NCBI RefSeq assembly: GCF_036327415.1
Contig: NZ_CP123961.1
Location: forward strand, 1,550,001 to 1,614,000
From: Bartonella grahamii subsp. shimonis
GTDB taxonomy: Bacteria; Pseudomonadota; Alphaproteobacteria; Rhizobiales; Rhizobiaceae
DNA length: 64,000 nucleotides
Direction of reading: 5' to 3'
Shown: piece after piece, positions 17,312 through 26,740 of the stretch
Layout: every line of letters starts with the position of its first letter
How positions within the stretch are numbered: the stretch's first letter is position 1
The notes under the pieces: generated by a model
The model's database searches: none
What the model was told of the DNA's origin: nothing
What the model saw: only the letters and a program-made list of their open reading frames with translations
Made by a program: the position numbers and the translations under genes

Positions 17312-18001
17312 TTACGGATTTTTTTTATTCAAAACTTCAGCAATAACAGCACGTGTTATTTTTCTTTTTCTTTGTAATGCCAACTGATCAACAGAATCAA
17401 TAACACGCTTCAATGAAAATAAAGAACGTTCACAACGACTTACAAGATAATAAACCGTATCTGGATGTACAATAAGTTGCCTATCGGAAAAAAGCTTAAA
17501 TGCAACAGCTGTTAACAATGCATCATCAGGCTGATTAATTTCAACGAACATCACCGAATTAAGACGACTTTTTAGATCATTTAACTTTAAATTCCAAGCG
17601 GAAGGAAGTCTTCGTGCCGTCATCAATAAAGTAGCTTGTCGTGTATCAAGATTTGCTTGCTTAATACTGTTAATTAAATGAAAAAGTTCTGCCTCATTAA
17701 TTTCTCCTGCATCAATATCCTCTATTAAAAATGATCTGCCTAAAGAAGCCATAGTAACAGCCTGATCAATTTCATTGTGCTGAATCCTGAAAGCCTCTGC
17801 TTTTTGGAGCCATATATTAGAAAAGTGCGTTTTTCCAGATCCTTCTTTTCCAACCAAAACTGCAATAGGTAAGCTCCAATTAGGCCAGTGATCAATAAGC
17901 TGAAAAGCCATACGATTGCTTTCCGTTACCACTAAATCCTCAAATTGAAAAATCGGATCATAAGGAAAATTTAAAGATAATTGCGTTTCACGCCCATTCA
18001 T
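17312..18001 (-). CDS. hdaA: DnaA-related regulator of replication initiation HdaA
   Basis: A short AAA+ protein (229 residues) of the Hda/DnaA family. In Alphaproteobacteria HdaA works with the sliding clamp to promote hydrolysis of DnaA-bound ATP and so limits re-initiation. The Walker A motif is V-G-K-E-G-S-G-K-T near residues 50-58, with L-I-E-D-I-D-A as Walker B near 92-98. The N-terminus has Q-L-S-L-N-F, resembling the clamp-binding motif of Hda (Q-L-x-L-x-F). The DnaA C-terminal DNA-binding domain is absent. Its ATG overlaps the perM stop (ATGA), so the two are translationally coupled. Confidence 0.92.
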   Translation of the reverse strand: MNGRETQLSLNFPYDPIFQFEDLVVTESNRMAFQLIDHWPNWSLPIAVLVGKEGSGKTHFSNIWLQKAEAFRIQHNEIDQAVTMASLGRSFLIEDIDAGEINEAELFHLINSIKQANLDTRQATLLMTARRLPSAWNLKLNDLKSRLNSVMFVEINQPDDALLTAVAFKLFSDRQLIVHPDTVYYLVSRCERSLFSLKRVIDSVDQLALQRKRKITRAVIAEVLNKKNP

Positions 18002-19209
18002 TTTAGCGGCTCCGAATTTCCCCTTCGCGAATACATCTGAGAACTAAGATAAGTATGAAGAGCAAAACGAACTAAGACGCCAACAGCCGCTGCCGCAGGA
18101 ACAGCAACAAGCATACCAGTAAAACCAAAGAGTGAAGAAAAAGCAAAAAGCGAAAACATCAACCATACGGGATGTAATCCCACTGATGAACCTACAAGCT
18201 TGGGTTGAAGAATATAACCTTCAATAAATTGACCAATTAAAAAAAGTGCTATAACAACGACGATTCCCCCCCAATTATTGGGATAAAACTGGACCCATGC
18301 AATACCAACAGAAAGGACCAAACCACTCATTGTGCCGATATAAGGAACAAAGCTAATAAGACCAATAAACATACCAATCAAAAGACCAAAATTGAGTCCT
18401 GCAATCGTTAAACCAATAGCATAATAGCCTCCCAATATGAGACAAACCGTTCCTTGTCCACGAACAAAACCTGCAATAGCTCTATCCATTTCATGAAAAA
18501 TACTACGAACGGTTTCAAGATGATCACGCGGTATTAACGAATCGATTGCTGTTACCATACGTGGCCAATCTAATAACATATAAAATGCCACTACAGGTGC
18601 CACAACAAATAGGCTAGCGATATTAACGATAGATTTTCCTGACTTTAAAAGTGAATTCAAAAGAGACGTAATAAAATCCGAACCTTCTCCCAAAAATCCT
18701 TTAATATTATTCCGCAATTCATTTGGATCACTTCCAAAATAGCGCCTTATCCAATCAAAATCATGCTCAACAAAAAAGGTTTGAATACGACTAATATAAA
18801 CAGGTAAACCATCACTCATAAATTGCTGTATTTGCCAGCTAATAACAGGAATCAAAATAACTAAAGCAGCAACAAAGGTAATAACAATAAATAAGGTAAT
18901 GAGGACAGTCCCAAACACACGACGAATACCAAATTTTTCAAGTAATTGAACAATGGGATTGAGAAAATAAGCCAACACAATCCCTGCCACAAAAGGAAGC
19001 AAAATCGATCCAAAAACAAACATAAAAAGAATGAAAAAAATCAGCGTCCCAAGCCAAAAAAAGATTTGCTTTTTCATGTTATTCGGCAACGGTAATTGAG
19101 TATAGGCTGGCACATAAGTCTTATAACGATCACGAGATGTGTTCTCACTCACTTTCTTTCTCATAAGTTGCCAAGAAGACTGTCCGTGATTATCTGATAT
19201 CTTGCTCAT
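17998..19209 (-). CDS. AI-2E family (PerM-like) membrane transporter
   Basis: A multi-pass inner membrane protein of 403 residues in the PerM/TqsA/AI-2E family. Several hydrophobic segments are visible: a pair near residues 50-95, one near 105-130, and a cluster from 200 to the C-terminus. The conserved central loop has D-S-L-I-P-R-D-H. Substrate is unknown; the family name comes from autoinducer-2 export by one member. ATG 19209 is chosen since AGGA lies 8 bases upstream; the frame is open to ATG 19233. The gene is first in a perM-hdaA pair diverging from purM-purN, an arrangement I recall from other Rhizobiales. Confidence 0.88.
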   Translation of the reverse strand: MSKISDNHGQSSWQLMRKKVSENTSRDRYKTYVPAYTQLPLPNNMKKQIFFWLGTLIFFILFMFVFGSILLPFVAGIVLAYFLNPIVQLLEKFGIRRVFGTVLITLFIVITFVAALVILIPVISWQIQQFMSDGLPVYISRIQTFFVEHDFDWIRRYFGSDPNELRNNIKGFLGEGSDFITSLLNSLLKSGKSIVNIASLFVVAPVVAFYMLLDWPRMVTAIDSLIPRDHLETVRSIFHEMDRAIAGFVRGQGTVCLILGGYYAIGLTIAGLNFGLLIGMFIGLISFVPYIGTMSGLVLSVGIAWVQFYPNNWGGIVVVIALFLIGQFIEGYILQPKLVGSSVGLHPVWLMFSLFAFSSLFGFTGMLVAVPAAAAVGVLVRFALHTYLSSQMYSRRGNSEPLK

Positions 19210-19367
19210 AAAATATCCTAAAAAATTCTTCACAAAAAATTATAAACATCTTCAAAATAAGGTACAAGCAAAGTTTCTTATTTTCTTATCAATATCTCTT
19301 GCAGAGAGAACTCTATCATGGCATTGCATAACATCAAAACCTGATTTTCCATTAAAGGAAGGCTCCA

Positions 19368-20477
19368 ATGAGCAATCAAGATCTTACAAATAATAAATCC
19401 AATGCTGAGAATAAATCCAAAGTTGGTCTTACCTACGCAAAAGCTGGTGTAAACATCGATATGGGTAATGCCATGGTAGAAAAAATTAAACCCTTTATAC
19501 GCGCGACAAAACGAGCCGGAGCAGATGCAGAAATTGGCGGTTTTGGTGGCCTTTTTGATTTAAAAGCAGCTGGCTTTACAGATCCTATCCTAGTAGCAGC
19601 CAATGATGGTGTGGGAACAAAATTAAAAATTGCCATTGAAGTAGGCTATCATAACACTGTAGGTATTGATCTTGTAGCTATGTGTGTCAATGATTTACTC
19701 GTACAAGGGGCTGAACCTCTCTTTTTTCTGGATTATTTTGCAACTGGAAAGCTTGACCCTGAACAAGGTGCTATAATTGTTTCTGGTATTGCTGAAGGAT
19801 GTAAACAAGCCGGTGCTGCTCTTATTGGAGGAGAAACTGCAGAAATGCCAGGAATGTATGCAGAGGGAGATTATGATCTAGCCGGTTTTGCTGTAGGAGC
19901 ATGCGAACGCAGCAAGCTACTCCCTTCAAAAGATTTGACAGAAGGTGATATTATATTAGGTCTAAGTGCCTCTGGAATTCATTCTAATGGCTTTTCGCTT
20001 GTTCGACGAATCATCCAGCAAAATTATCTCAAATGGAATGCCCCTGCTCCTTTTGCCCCCGAAAACAGCCTTGGTATAGCACTTCTTACACCAACACGCA
20101 TTTATGTAAAATCGCTTCTTCCCATCATGCGAAAATACGAAGGGATTAAAGCTCTTGCTCATATTACGGGTGGGGGCTTTCCTGAAAATATTCCACGTGT
20201 CGTTCCATCTTCTCTCTGCGCTGAAATTAATCTTTCTACCATCAATGTTCCCTCCGTCTTTTCATGGATTGCCAAACAAGGTAAAATAGAAGAAACAGAA
20301 ATGTTAAGAACATTCAATTGTGGTATTGGCATGATCATTATCGTAGCACAGCATGCAGCTGAAACAATTACGCAAGCTCTTGAAAGAAAAGGAGAGACTG
20401 TAACTCCCCTTGGCATTTTAACAAAACGCCAAGATCAAAATAAAGGAATACTTTATAAAGGGGTACTACATTTATGA
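19368..20477 (+). CDS. purM: Phosphoribosylformylglycinamidine cyclo-ligase (AIR synthetase)
   Basis: Step 5 of purine synthesis: ATP-dependent closure of FGAM to aminoimidazole ribotide. The 369-residue protein has the PurM signatures [40 protein letters not shown] and I-T-G-G-G-F-P-E-N. The N-terminus carries about 20 extra polar residues rich in Asn, Ser and Lys. AAGGAAGG lies 8-15 bases upstream of the ATG. Its TGA stop overlaps the purN ATG by 4 bases (ATGA). Confidence 0.97.
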   Translation: MSNQDLTNNKSNAENKSKVGLTYAKAGVNIDMGNAMVEKIKPFIRATKRAGADAEIGGFGGLFDLKAAGFTDPILVAANDGVGTKLKIAIEVGYHNTVGIDLVAMCVNDLLVQGAEPLFFLDYFATGKLDPEQGAIIVSGIAEGCKQAGAALIGGETAEMPGMYAEGDYDLAGFAVGACERSKLLPSKDLTEGDIILGLSASGIHSNGFSLVRRIIQQNYLKWNAPAPFAPENSLGIALLTPTRIYVKSLLPIMRKYEGIKALAHITGGGFPENIPRVVPSSLCAEINLSTINVPSVFSWIAKQGKIEETEMLRTFNCGIGMIIIVAQHAAETITQALERKGETVTPLGILTKRQDQNKGILYKGVLHL

Positions 20478-21085
20478 AAAAACAAATCGTTGTTTTCATT
20501 TCTGGGAATGGATCCAATATGGTCGCCCTTGCTCAAGCTAGTCAACAAAAGGAATATCCTGCTGAAATCGTCGCAGTTATTTGCGATAATCCGCGTGCAA
20601 ACGGTATTGAAAAGGCGCAAAATCATAACTTACCTATCCATATTGTTGATCGCAAAATTTACAAAACAAAAGAAGAGCATGAAGAAAGTATTTTTACGAT
20701 TTTAGATCAATATAAACCGGATTTTCTCTGCTTTGCAGGGTATATGCGCCTTATCTCACCACGTTTTGTAAAACTTTACGAAGAACGAATTTTAAACATT
20801 CATCCTTCTCTTTTGCCTTCATTTAAAGGCTTAAACACACATGAAAAAGCTTTACAAGCAGGCGTAAAAATCACGGGTTGCACTGTTCACCTTGTTACAG
20901 AAGACATGGATGCAGGAAAAATCCTTGCCCAAGCAGCCGTTCCAGTTTATCCCCATGATACTGCTGAGTGCTTAGAACAAAGAGTTCTTAAAGCAGAGCA
21001 TAAACTCTACCCCAAAGCCTTAAAAGCATTTATTGAAGGGAAGAGCAAAACGGTAGATACACAACAACAGCTTTTATCTTTTTGA
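20474..21085 (+). CDS. purN: Phosphoribosylglycinamide formyltransferase (folate-dependent)
   Basis: Step 3 of purine synthesis: formyl transfer from 10-formyl-THF to GAR. The 203-residue protein contains F-I-S-G-N-G-S-N-M at the start (phosphate loop), L-C-F-A-G-Y-M-R, the catalytic [12 protein letters not shown] and [10 protein letters not shown]. It is translationally coupled to purM. Confidence 0.97.
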   Translation: MKKQIVVFISGNGSNMVALAQASQQKEYPAEIVAVICDNPRANGIEKAQNHNLPIHIVDRKIYKTKEEHEESIFTILDQYKPDFLCFAGYMRLISPRFVKLYEERILNIHPSLLPSFKGLNTHEKALQAGVKITGCTVHLVTEDMDAGKILAQAAVPVYPHDTAECLEQRVLKAEHKLYPKALKAFIEGKSKTVDTQQQLLSF

Positions 21086-21176
21086 GTGTATCAACAATCT
21101 ACAGTATTTTTCAATGTTTTTCACATAGTTTGTGCTCAGTATCTATAATTGAAAATCTCTATGAAATGTTGACATA

Positions 21177-21218
21177 AGAGTCTATCTCTTCATAAATAGA
21201 GTCTATCTCTTCATAAAT
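21177..21218. repeat. Perfect 21-bp tandem duplication
   Basis: Two adjacent identical 21-base units (21177-21197 and 21198-21218), beginning AGAGTCTATC, lie in the gap between the convergent purN and cckA genes. It looks like a recent slippage or duplication product and no function is suggested. Confidence 0.9.
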
Positions 21219-21375
21219 TTTTGTGCAGTATGTGTGATTTTTTTAGTTAAATTTCCAACTTCTTCTTCTTTATTCAGTTGTATGACATTATCATAAGCTC
21301 TATTTATCAAAATACTCTCGTATTTCGCCTAAAAATCTTAAAATACGTAATTTTTCTATTGCATAAATTTTTATT

Positions 21376-23910
21376 TCATGACGAAAGTGTTTCTTTAACT
21401 GTTAGGGCTAGTTGTTTAAGTGTAAAAGGTTTAGATAAAAAACCAAAAACAGCATCTTGTGGAAGATTTTTAGCAAAAGCATCTTTTGCATATCCAGAAA
21501 CGAAAAGAAATTTGATATCAGGATAGTTTTTACGTACTTCCTTCAATAAAGTAGGCCCATCCATTTCTGGCATCACCACGTCGGAAACAATAATGTCAAC
21601 AGATCCTTTTTGTTCTTCAAGAACAGAGAGTGCTTCCACCCCACTCGCTGCCTCTAAAACCTTATATCCCCTCATTTGAAGAGCTCTTACCCCCCCCATT
21701 CTGACCGCATCTTCATCTTCAACCAATAAAACAGTCGCAGATCCTGTTAAGTCTATATTTTTATCTTTCTCTTCATCTTTTTCAATCTTTTGAGAAATTT
21801 CCCCTTTTATATTGGGGATATAACGAGGAAGGAAAATATGAAATGTTGCTCCTTCATCTTCTTTACTTTCACAATAAATGTACCCACCGCTCTGCTTGAT
21901 AATTCCATAAACCATTGATAAACCAAGTCCTGTTCCTTTTCCAACTTCTTTGGTTGTAAAAAATGGCTCAAACATTTTTTCTTGTACAACAGCGGATATA
22001 CCAGCCCCTGTATCTGAAATAGTCAATTGCACATACTCACCAATTGCTAAACCAAGGTGATTAAATTCAACACTTTGTTGCTTTGTAATATTGTTTGTCG
22101 CAATCGTAACAATACCCCCATCTAACATGGCATCACGCGCATTAATAACCAAATTCATAATAACACGCTGAAAAGATGCTTGATCGACTTCAACGCTCCA
22201 CAAATCTCTTCCATGGATAATTTTTAACTGAATATTATTCCCCAAAAGTGGTAAAATAAGATTGCGAATATCTGATAAAAATTCAGTAAAATCAACTTCT
22301 TCAGGTCGAAGTGTTTGCTTTCTAGAAAAAGCTAATAATTGCTGTACAAGAGCAGCAGCACGATTAGCATTATTTTTAATATTGATCAGATCAGCATGAG
22401 CAGGATCAGAGCTACGATGCGTATTTAAAAGAAGATCACACGACATTAAGATTGCTGTTAAAACATTATTAAAATCATGAGCAATGCCGCCAGCCAATTG
22501 TCCAACAGCTTGCATCTTCTGACTTTGTATCATTTTATCTTCAAGCGTTTTTTGTTCGGTTATTTCAATCACAGAGATAATAAGCAAATCTTGCAATACA
22601 TCACCATGATAGGGTGGTACAGACATAACATGCAGCCGTAAATGGCATTCTTCATTTTTTTCTAAAACAGTTTCTAGAGAAACAAAATAATTTTTATTTA
22701 TCGCAATTCTCTGAAAGGCACGCTCTAACTGCACACAATCACGACGAGAAATAATATCATAAAAATTGATAGCTTTGTCCATACATCCCGTGAGTAATGA
22801 AAAAGCTTTATTCATATGAACTAATTGCCCTTCATGATCCACCACGGCTATTGCAAAAGGACTCGCATCAAAATATTCTCCTAATATACTCGGTAATTTT
22901 AATTGATTGTCCTCTTCTTTTTGTATTTGTTGTGGAATGATCACAATACGATAAATGGCTTCCTCTTCTAAGAGAGAAGAGACAGATATAAGACAATGGA
23001 ATATTTTCTCATAAGTCGTCTGTGAATTTAACCATAACGAAAACCTATAAGGTAAAGAGTAACCTGAACTTTGATATCTGTTGGTTTGCAAACAGATATC
23101 ACTCCATGAGCTCTTAGCGCCAACGCTATCAAATAACGAATCCAAATTATATTGACCAACTGAGAAATTCGCTAAATCAATTGAAAACCATTCGGCAAAA
23201 ACCGCATTGGCATAAAGAATAGTTCCTTGTGTATTAACTGATACAAAACCAACAGGAGCTTGGTCCAAATGATTGATAGCCTCTTGAAGGTTCGAGAAAA
23301 AGACTTCTCGCGTTTGTTGTAAATGCGAAATATCAGCAATACGCCAAAATAAAAGCTTTTTTTTCTGTTTTGTGATAGGTTGAATGGAAATATTATACCA
23401 AACAGATTTTTTGGGTGTAGCATCGGTAAAAATTGGTTGTTCTACTCTTAATTCCTCTTGCGCTGCAAGATTATTGCAGGCGGCAACCTTTAAGCGATAC
23501 GAAAGTGCACCAGCTCCTGGAAGATCAGCAATAACCATATAACAAGACACTTCAGGCTTATAGGTCAGAATTTTTCGATAGTTTTGATTAGAATAATAAA
23601 CAAAACCAGAAAGATCAGAGATTACAATTGCATCATTGCTCTCATTAAAGATGCTAAAATCAAAATCTTCATGCAACCACACATGGTATCTTAAAATTCC
23701 CATTCCATATAAAACGAGTGTTGCAACGCCGATAATTGCTAGAATTAAAAAAGATATCAATATAGCCTTTTGCAAATAGCTTTGTGGATAAAAAAAACCT
23801 AAAATACCCACAATGAAAAGAAAAGCTAATATAAAAACAACACTAAGAATCACAACTCTTCGATGAACAGAAGACGCTGATCTTTCATTATTATCAAAAC
23901 CTTTATCCAT
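21376..23910 (-). CDS. cckA: Hybrid histidine kinase CckA (cell-cycle master kinase)
   Basis: An inner-membrane hybrid kinase of 844 residues that feeds phosphate through ChpT to CtrA and CpdR. Two membrane segments lie near residues 20-40 and 48-70. PAS-like regions follow (about 90-450), then a HisKA domain with H478 in A-G-G-I-A-H-D-F-N-N. The ATPase domain has N-A-R-D-A-M (N box), D-T-G-A-G-I and G-K-G-T-G-L-G-L-S. The C-terminal receiver has Asp777 in I-V-S-D-V-V-M-P-E-M-D-G and a Lys in F-L-S-K-P-F. H-D-F-N-N and the domain order fit CckA. A run of eight G residues in the coding strand (21690-21697) falls in the receiver. Its target CpdR is encoded in this window. Confidence 0.95.
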   Translation of the reverse strand: MDKGFDNNERSASSVHRRVVILSVVFILAFLFIVGILGFFYPQSYLQKAILISFLILAIIGVATLVLYGMGILRYHVWLHEDFDFSIFNESNDAIVISDLSGFVYYSNQNYRKILTYKPEVSCYMVIADLPGAGALSYRLKVAACNNLAAQEELRVEQPIFTDATPKKSVWYNISIQPITKQKKKLLFWRIADISHLQQTREVFFSNLQEAINHLDQAPVGFVSVNTQGTILYANAVFAEWFSIDLANFSVGQYNLDSLFDSVGAKSSWSDICLQTNRYQSSGYSLPYRFSLWLNSQTTYEKIFHCLISVSSLLEEEAIYRIVIIPQQIQKEEDNQLKLPSILGEYFDASPFAIAVVDHEGQLVHMNKAFSLLTGCMDKAINFYDIISRRDCVQLERAFQRIAINKNYFVSLETVLEKNEECHLRLHVMSVPPYHGDVLQDLLIISVIEITEQKTLEDKMIQSQKMQAVGQLAGGIAHDFNNVLTAILMSCDLLLNTHRSSDPAHADLINIKNNANRAAALVQQLLAFSRKQTLRPEEVDFTEFLSDIRNLILPLLGNNIQLKIIHGRDLWSVEVDQASFQRVIMNLVINARDAMLDGGIVTIATNNITKQQSVEFNHLGLAIGEYVQLTISDTGAGISAVVQEKMFEPFFTTKEVGKGTGLGLSMVYGIIKQSGGYIYCESKEDEGATFHIFLPRYIPNIKGEISQKIEKDEEKDKNIDLTGSATVLLVEDEDAVRMGGVRALQMRGYKVLEAASGVEALSVLEEQKGSVDIIVSDVVMPEMDGPTLLKEVRKNYPDIKFLFVSGYAKDAFAKNLPQDAVFGFLSKPFTLKQLALTVKETLSS

Positions 23911-24122
23911 CTCTCATTGCCTTAAACTTAGCTGTTGCTTATATCACAAAACTTCCTTTATATTCATTGTTATAAAGTATATACTATGATATTATCTTTC
24001 TAAGAAAGCTCACTTAATGTTAAAAAGCTTATTTCTTGTATTTCAGTGAACCTTTTAAGGGTGTGTTTATAAATTTATCTCGATAAAAAACGATATTTTC
24101 ACATAAAAATGGGAGAAAATCT

Positions 24123-24599
24123 ATGGTTATCTGGTTATCAGAGCAAATAGGTGTATCTGCTGCAAAAATAACGATGAGCTTTTTGTTTTTTATCATAACA
24201 ATCGTGGCTATTACCATAATTATCTTGTTTTTACGTCGTTTAAGTACGAGAAGATTCAGCATTAATAGAAAAAAAAATCTATCACGATTAGCATTATGTG
24301 AAGTAATTTCTATAGACCGAGCACGCCGCCTTGTTTTAGTCCGTTGTGATAATAAAGAACATTTGCTCCTTATTGGCGGATTAACAGACGTGGTTGTAGA
24401 ATCCGATATTACCAGTACATCCAAAATACAAAAGAGAGAAACACACACACATCCAAATCCCGCCCCTACAGAAAAAAACGATATATCGGATAAAAATCCC
24501 TCTCCTTTTACGAATCAAGCGGTAAAAGATTCAGCAATCACCGCCGAAATTGAAGGGCGGCAAGAGCCATCTTTATTCATTCCCACCCCTCAAAAATAA
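24123..24599 (+). CDS. FliO-like membrane protein
   Basis: A 158-residue protein with one strong membrane segment near residues 17-40. A short folded region follows with R-L-A-L-C-E-V-I-S-I-D-R-A-R-R-L-V-L-V-R-C-D and then H-L-L-L-I-G-G, the pattern of the FliO/YscV-like biogenesis family (V-x-x-L-x-L-G-x-x-R-x-L-V-L-V plus H-L-x-L-I-G). The last 60 residues are polar, rich in Pro, Ser and Thr. Related Rhizobiales carry a similar gene between cckA and dksA, outside flagellar clusters, so a flagellar role is doubtful. It diverges from cckA and converges on dksA. Confidence 0.75.
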   Translation: MVIWLSEQIGVSAAKITMSFLFFIITIVAITIIILFLRRLSTRRFSINRKKNLSRLALCEVISIDRARRLVLVRCDNKEHLLLIGGLTDVVVESDITSTSKIQKRETHTHPNPAPTEKNDISDKNPSPFTNQAVKDSAITAEIEGRQEPSLFIPTPQK

Positions 24600-24651
24600 A
24601 AATATACAATTTTATCACCACAAATTTCGTTTGTTTATCGTTTCAATGACC

Positions 24652-25068
24652 TTAATCATCACGATAAACTCTTTCACGTCGTTCGTGACGTTCTTGCGCT
24701 TCCAATGACAAAACGGCTATCGGTCGAGCCTCAAGACGTTTTATACTGATGGGTTCACCGGTTTCTTCACAAAAACCATATGTCCCATTATCAATACGCT
24801 CTAAAGCAGCATCTATTTTTGAAATAAGTTTCCTCTGACGATCACGAGCACGTAATTCGATTGTACGATCAGTTTCACAAGATGCCCTATCGGTCAAATC
24901 GGGTTGACCAACATTCTCTTCCTGCAAGTTTTCCAAAGTCTCACGAGCTTCTTTTAAAATATCATTCTTCCAAGAAACCAATTTAGCGCGAAAATATGCC
25001 TTTTGCCGCTCATTCATAAAAGGCTCATCTTCACTAGGGCGATATTGACCATCAATCTCTTCGCTCAT
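24652..25068 (-). CDS. dksA: RNA polymerase-binding transcription factor DksA
   Basis: A 138-residue DksA-family protein that inserts a coiled coil into the RNA polymerase secondary channel and tunes transcription during starvation with ppGpp. The coiled coil spans about residues 20-95, with the conserved A-D/S-x-x-D-x-A-S-like tip (L-T-D-R-A-S). The C-terminal zinc-finger region reads Y-G-F-C-E-E-T-G-E-P and later L-S-L-E-A-Q-E, so only one of the four Cys remains, as in alphaproteobacterial zinc-less forms. ATG 25068 is chosen because TGGAGG lies about 10 bases upstream and the family N-terminus fits; the frame is open further upstream to 25179. Confidence 0.93.
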   Translation of the reverse strand: MSEEIDGQYRPSEDEPFMNERQKAYFRAKLVSWKNDILKEARETLENLQEENVGQPDLTDRASCETDRTIELRARDRQRKLISKIDAALERIDNGTYGFCEETGEPISIKRLEARPIAVLSLEAQERHERRERVYRDD

Positions 25069-25379
25069 GCAATAAAAAACCTCCACATATGCTATGTGCG
25101 GTCTATATATTGTGCAATCCCCATCAACACAAGAGTAAAATATTTTTTCATAACAATCTACAACTCTGTCTAAATGCATTGTTTGGGTATGATCGCTTTT
25201 TTATGTAGGTTGGATTCTTAAGCAAATCTCATCTAGAATCATTTTTCTCGCTTATTGAGAAACCTCAAAAAGAAGGAAATCTATCAGATATCAGAGCCAC
25301 CCCTTCCCTACTTTCTCATTGTTTAAAATCTAAATGAAGCAACAATAAATCATTTCACCAATGCAAAAAATAAAAATCT

Positions 25380-25913
25380 TTATAAAGGCAAAATGTGATA
25401 TCCACGATTCAAATACATCAAAGCATCTTTTTCTTTATTACAGTTGATTGCAACAACCTCACCAATCAAAACACAATGGGTTGCGTGCTCGTGCCAACAA
25501 ATCAAACGACAATCAAACGACGCTAGAGCGTCTGAAAGACTAGGCGCCCCCGTTTGCAAAGTTCCCCACTGTGCAACATCAAAACGCTCATTTGGTATAG
25601 AAATGCAACGCCTCGAAAAAACATCCGCTAATGGACGATGTTTTCCTGCCAAGCTATTAACACAAAAATTTCCATTTTCTATAAATACCTGATTCTTTAA
25701 ATTATGGCGCATGAGACAAACAAGAAGAGTTGGAGGATTATCAGATAAAGAACAACAAGCCGAAACAGTCACCCCGCGCTTTCCCTTAATGCCATTTGTT
25801 GTCACAATATGCACAGCGCCAGCAAAATGGCTCATAGCATCTCGATATTCTTGCGAAGAAACCGTAATATTATCTTGAAGTTCAGGCATCAAATATGTTT
25901 TATGATTGGACAT
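25380..25913 (-). CDS. Flavin reductase-like, FMN-binding protein
   Basis: A 177-residue protein of the flavin reductase (FMN-binding split-barrel) family, which uses NAD(P)H to reduce flavin for partner monooxygenases. Signatures are Y-R-D-A-M-S-H-F-A-G-A-V-H-I-V-T-T near residue 25-40, G-V-T-V-S-A-C-C-S-L-S-D-N-P-P-T-L-L-V-C, and the terminal N-R-G-Y-H. The partner is unknown and no monooxygenase is adjacent; an FAD monooxygenase at 48.4 kb is of a self-sufficient type. ATG 25913 is preferred over the in-frame GTG at 25922. Confidence 0.88.
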   Translation of the reverse strand: MSNHKTYLMPELQDNITVSSQEYRDAMSHFAGAVHIVTTNGIKGKRGVTVSACCSLSDNPPTLLVCLMRHNLKNQVFIENGNFCVNSLAGKHRPLADVFSRRCISIPNERFDVAQWGTLQTGAPSLSDALASFDCRLICWHEHATHCVLIGEVVAINCNKEKDALMYLNRGYHILPL

Positions 25914-26053
25914 ATCTTTCACTTATAAAGCTTTAAAATTTCAAGTGATCTTTCTATAAAAAGACCTATAATACATATTTTTTTCCGTCATAACACAAAA
26001 GATATTTGTGTACACACAGCGACATGATAAAAACAGCCAATCAGGAGATTTTA

Positions 26054-26740
26054 ATGCCCCATTCTCATCTCATTTCACCTTCACTCTTGGCATCTGATTT
26101 TTCTAAACTTGGACAAGAAATGTTAGATGTTGTTGATGCTGGTGCTGATTGGCTTCATCTTGATATCATGGATGGGCACTTTGTTCCTAACATCACCTTT
26201 GGTCCTGAAATCGTCAAGGCTTTGCGCCCATTGACCAAAGCAATATTTGATGTCCACCTAATGATCGCACCAGTAGACCCTTATTTGGAAGCTTTTGCAA
26301 AAGCTGGGGCAGATATTATAACCATTCATGCTGAAGCAAGCCCACATCTTCATCGTTCATTACAAACAATTAAAAAAATGGGGAAAAAAGCAGGAATTGC
26401 ACTCAATCCAAGCACCCCTGAACATGTACTTGAATATTTGCTTGATCAATTAGACCTCATCCTCATCATGACGGTCAATCCCGGTTTTGGTGGACAAAGT
26501 TTTATTCCAGAAATAAAAGATAAAATTAAGCGCGTTAAAAGCATGATTGCAAACCGCCCTATTGATCTTGAAGTTGATGGTGGTATCACCGTTGATACAA
26601 TTGGGATAGCTGCAAAAGCTGGTGCAAATGTATTTGTTGCAGGTTCTGCAATTTATAAAAACGGAAATAAAGAGCTTTACAAAACACGCATGAGTGCATT
26701 GCGCCAAGCCGCAATCCTCTCAAAACAAGGAAAAAAATAA
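26054..26740 (+). CDS. rpe: Ribulose-phosphate 3-epimerase
   Basis: Interconverts ribulose 5-phosphate and xylulose 5-phosphate in the pentose phosphate pathway. The 228-residue TIM barrel has the family motifs S-P-S-L-L-A-S-D-F, H-L-D-I-M-D-G-H-F-V-P-N-I-T-F-G-P, M-T-V-N-P-G-F-G-G-Q and E-V-D-G-G-I. ATG 26054 is preceded by CAGGAG, ideally placed; an earlier ATG (26006) has no site. The stop overlaps the purB start (TAATG), so the two are translationally coupled. Confidence 0.97.
   Translation: MPHSHLISPSLLASDFSKLGQEMLDVVDAGADWLHLDIMDGHFVPNITFGPEIVKALRPLTKAIFDVHLMIAPVDPYLEAFAKAGADIITIHAEASPHLHRSLQTIKKMGKKAGIALNPSTPEHVLEYLLDQLDLILIMTVNPGFGGQSFIPEIKDKIKRVKSMIANRPIDLEVDGGITVDTIGIAAKAGANVFVAGSAIYKNGNKELYKTRMSALRQAAILSKQGKK

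Noticed and set aside
19210..19367. Purine riboswitch in front of purM
   Set aside because: No conserved purine-riboswitch loops or terminator-like fold could be seen in the short divergent gap.
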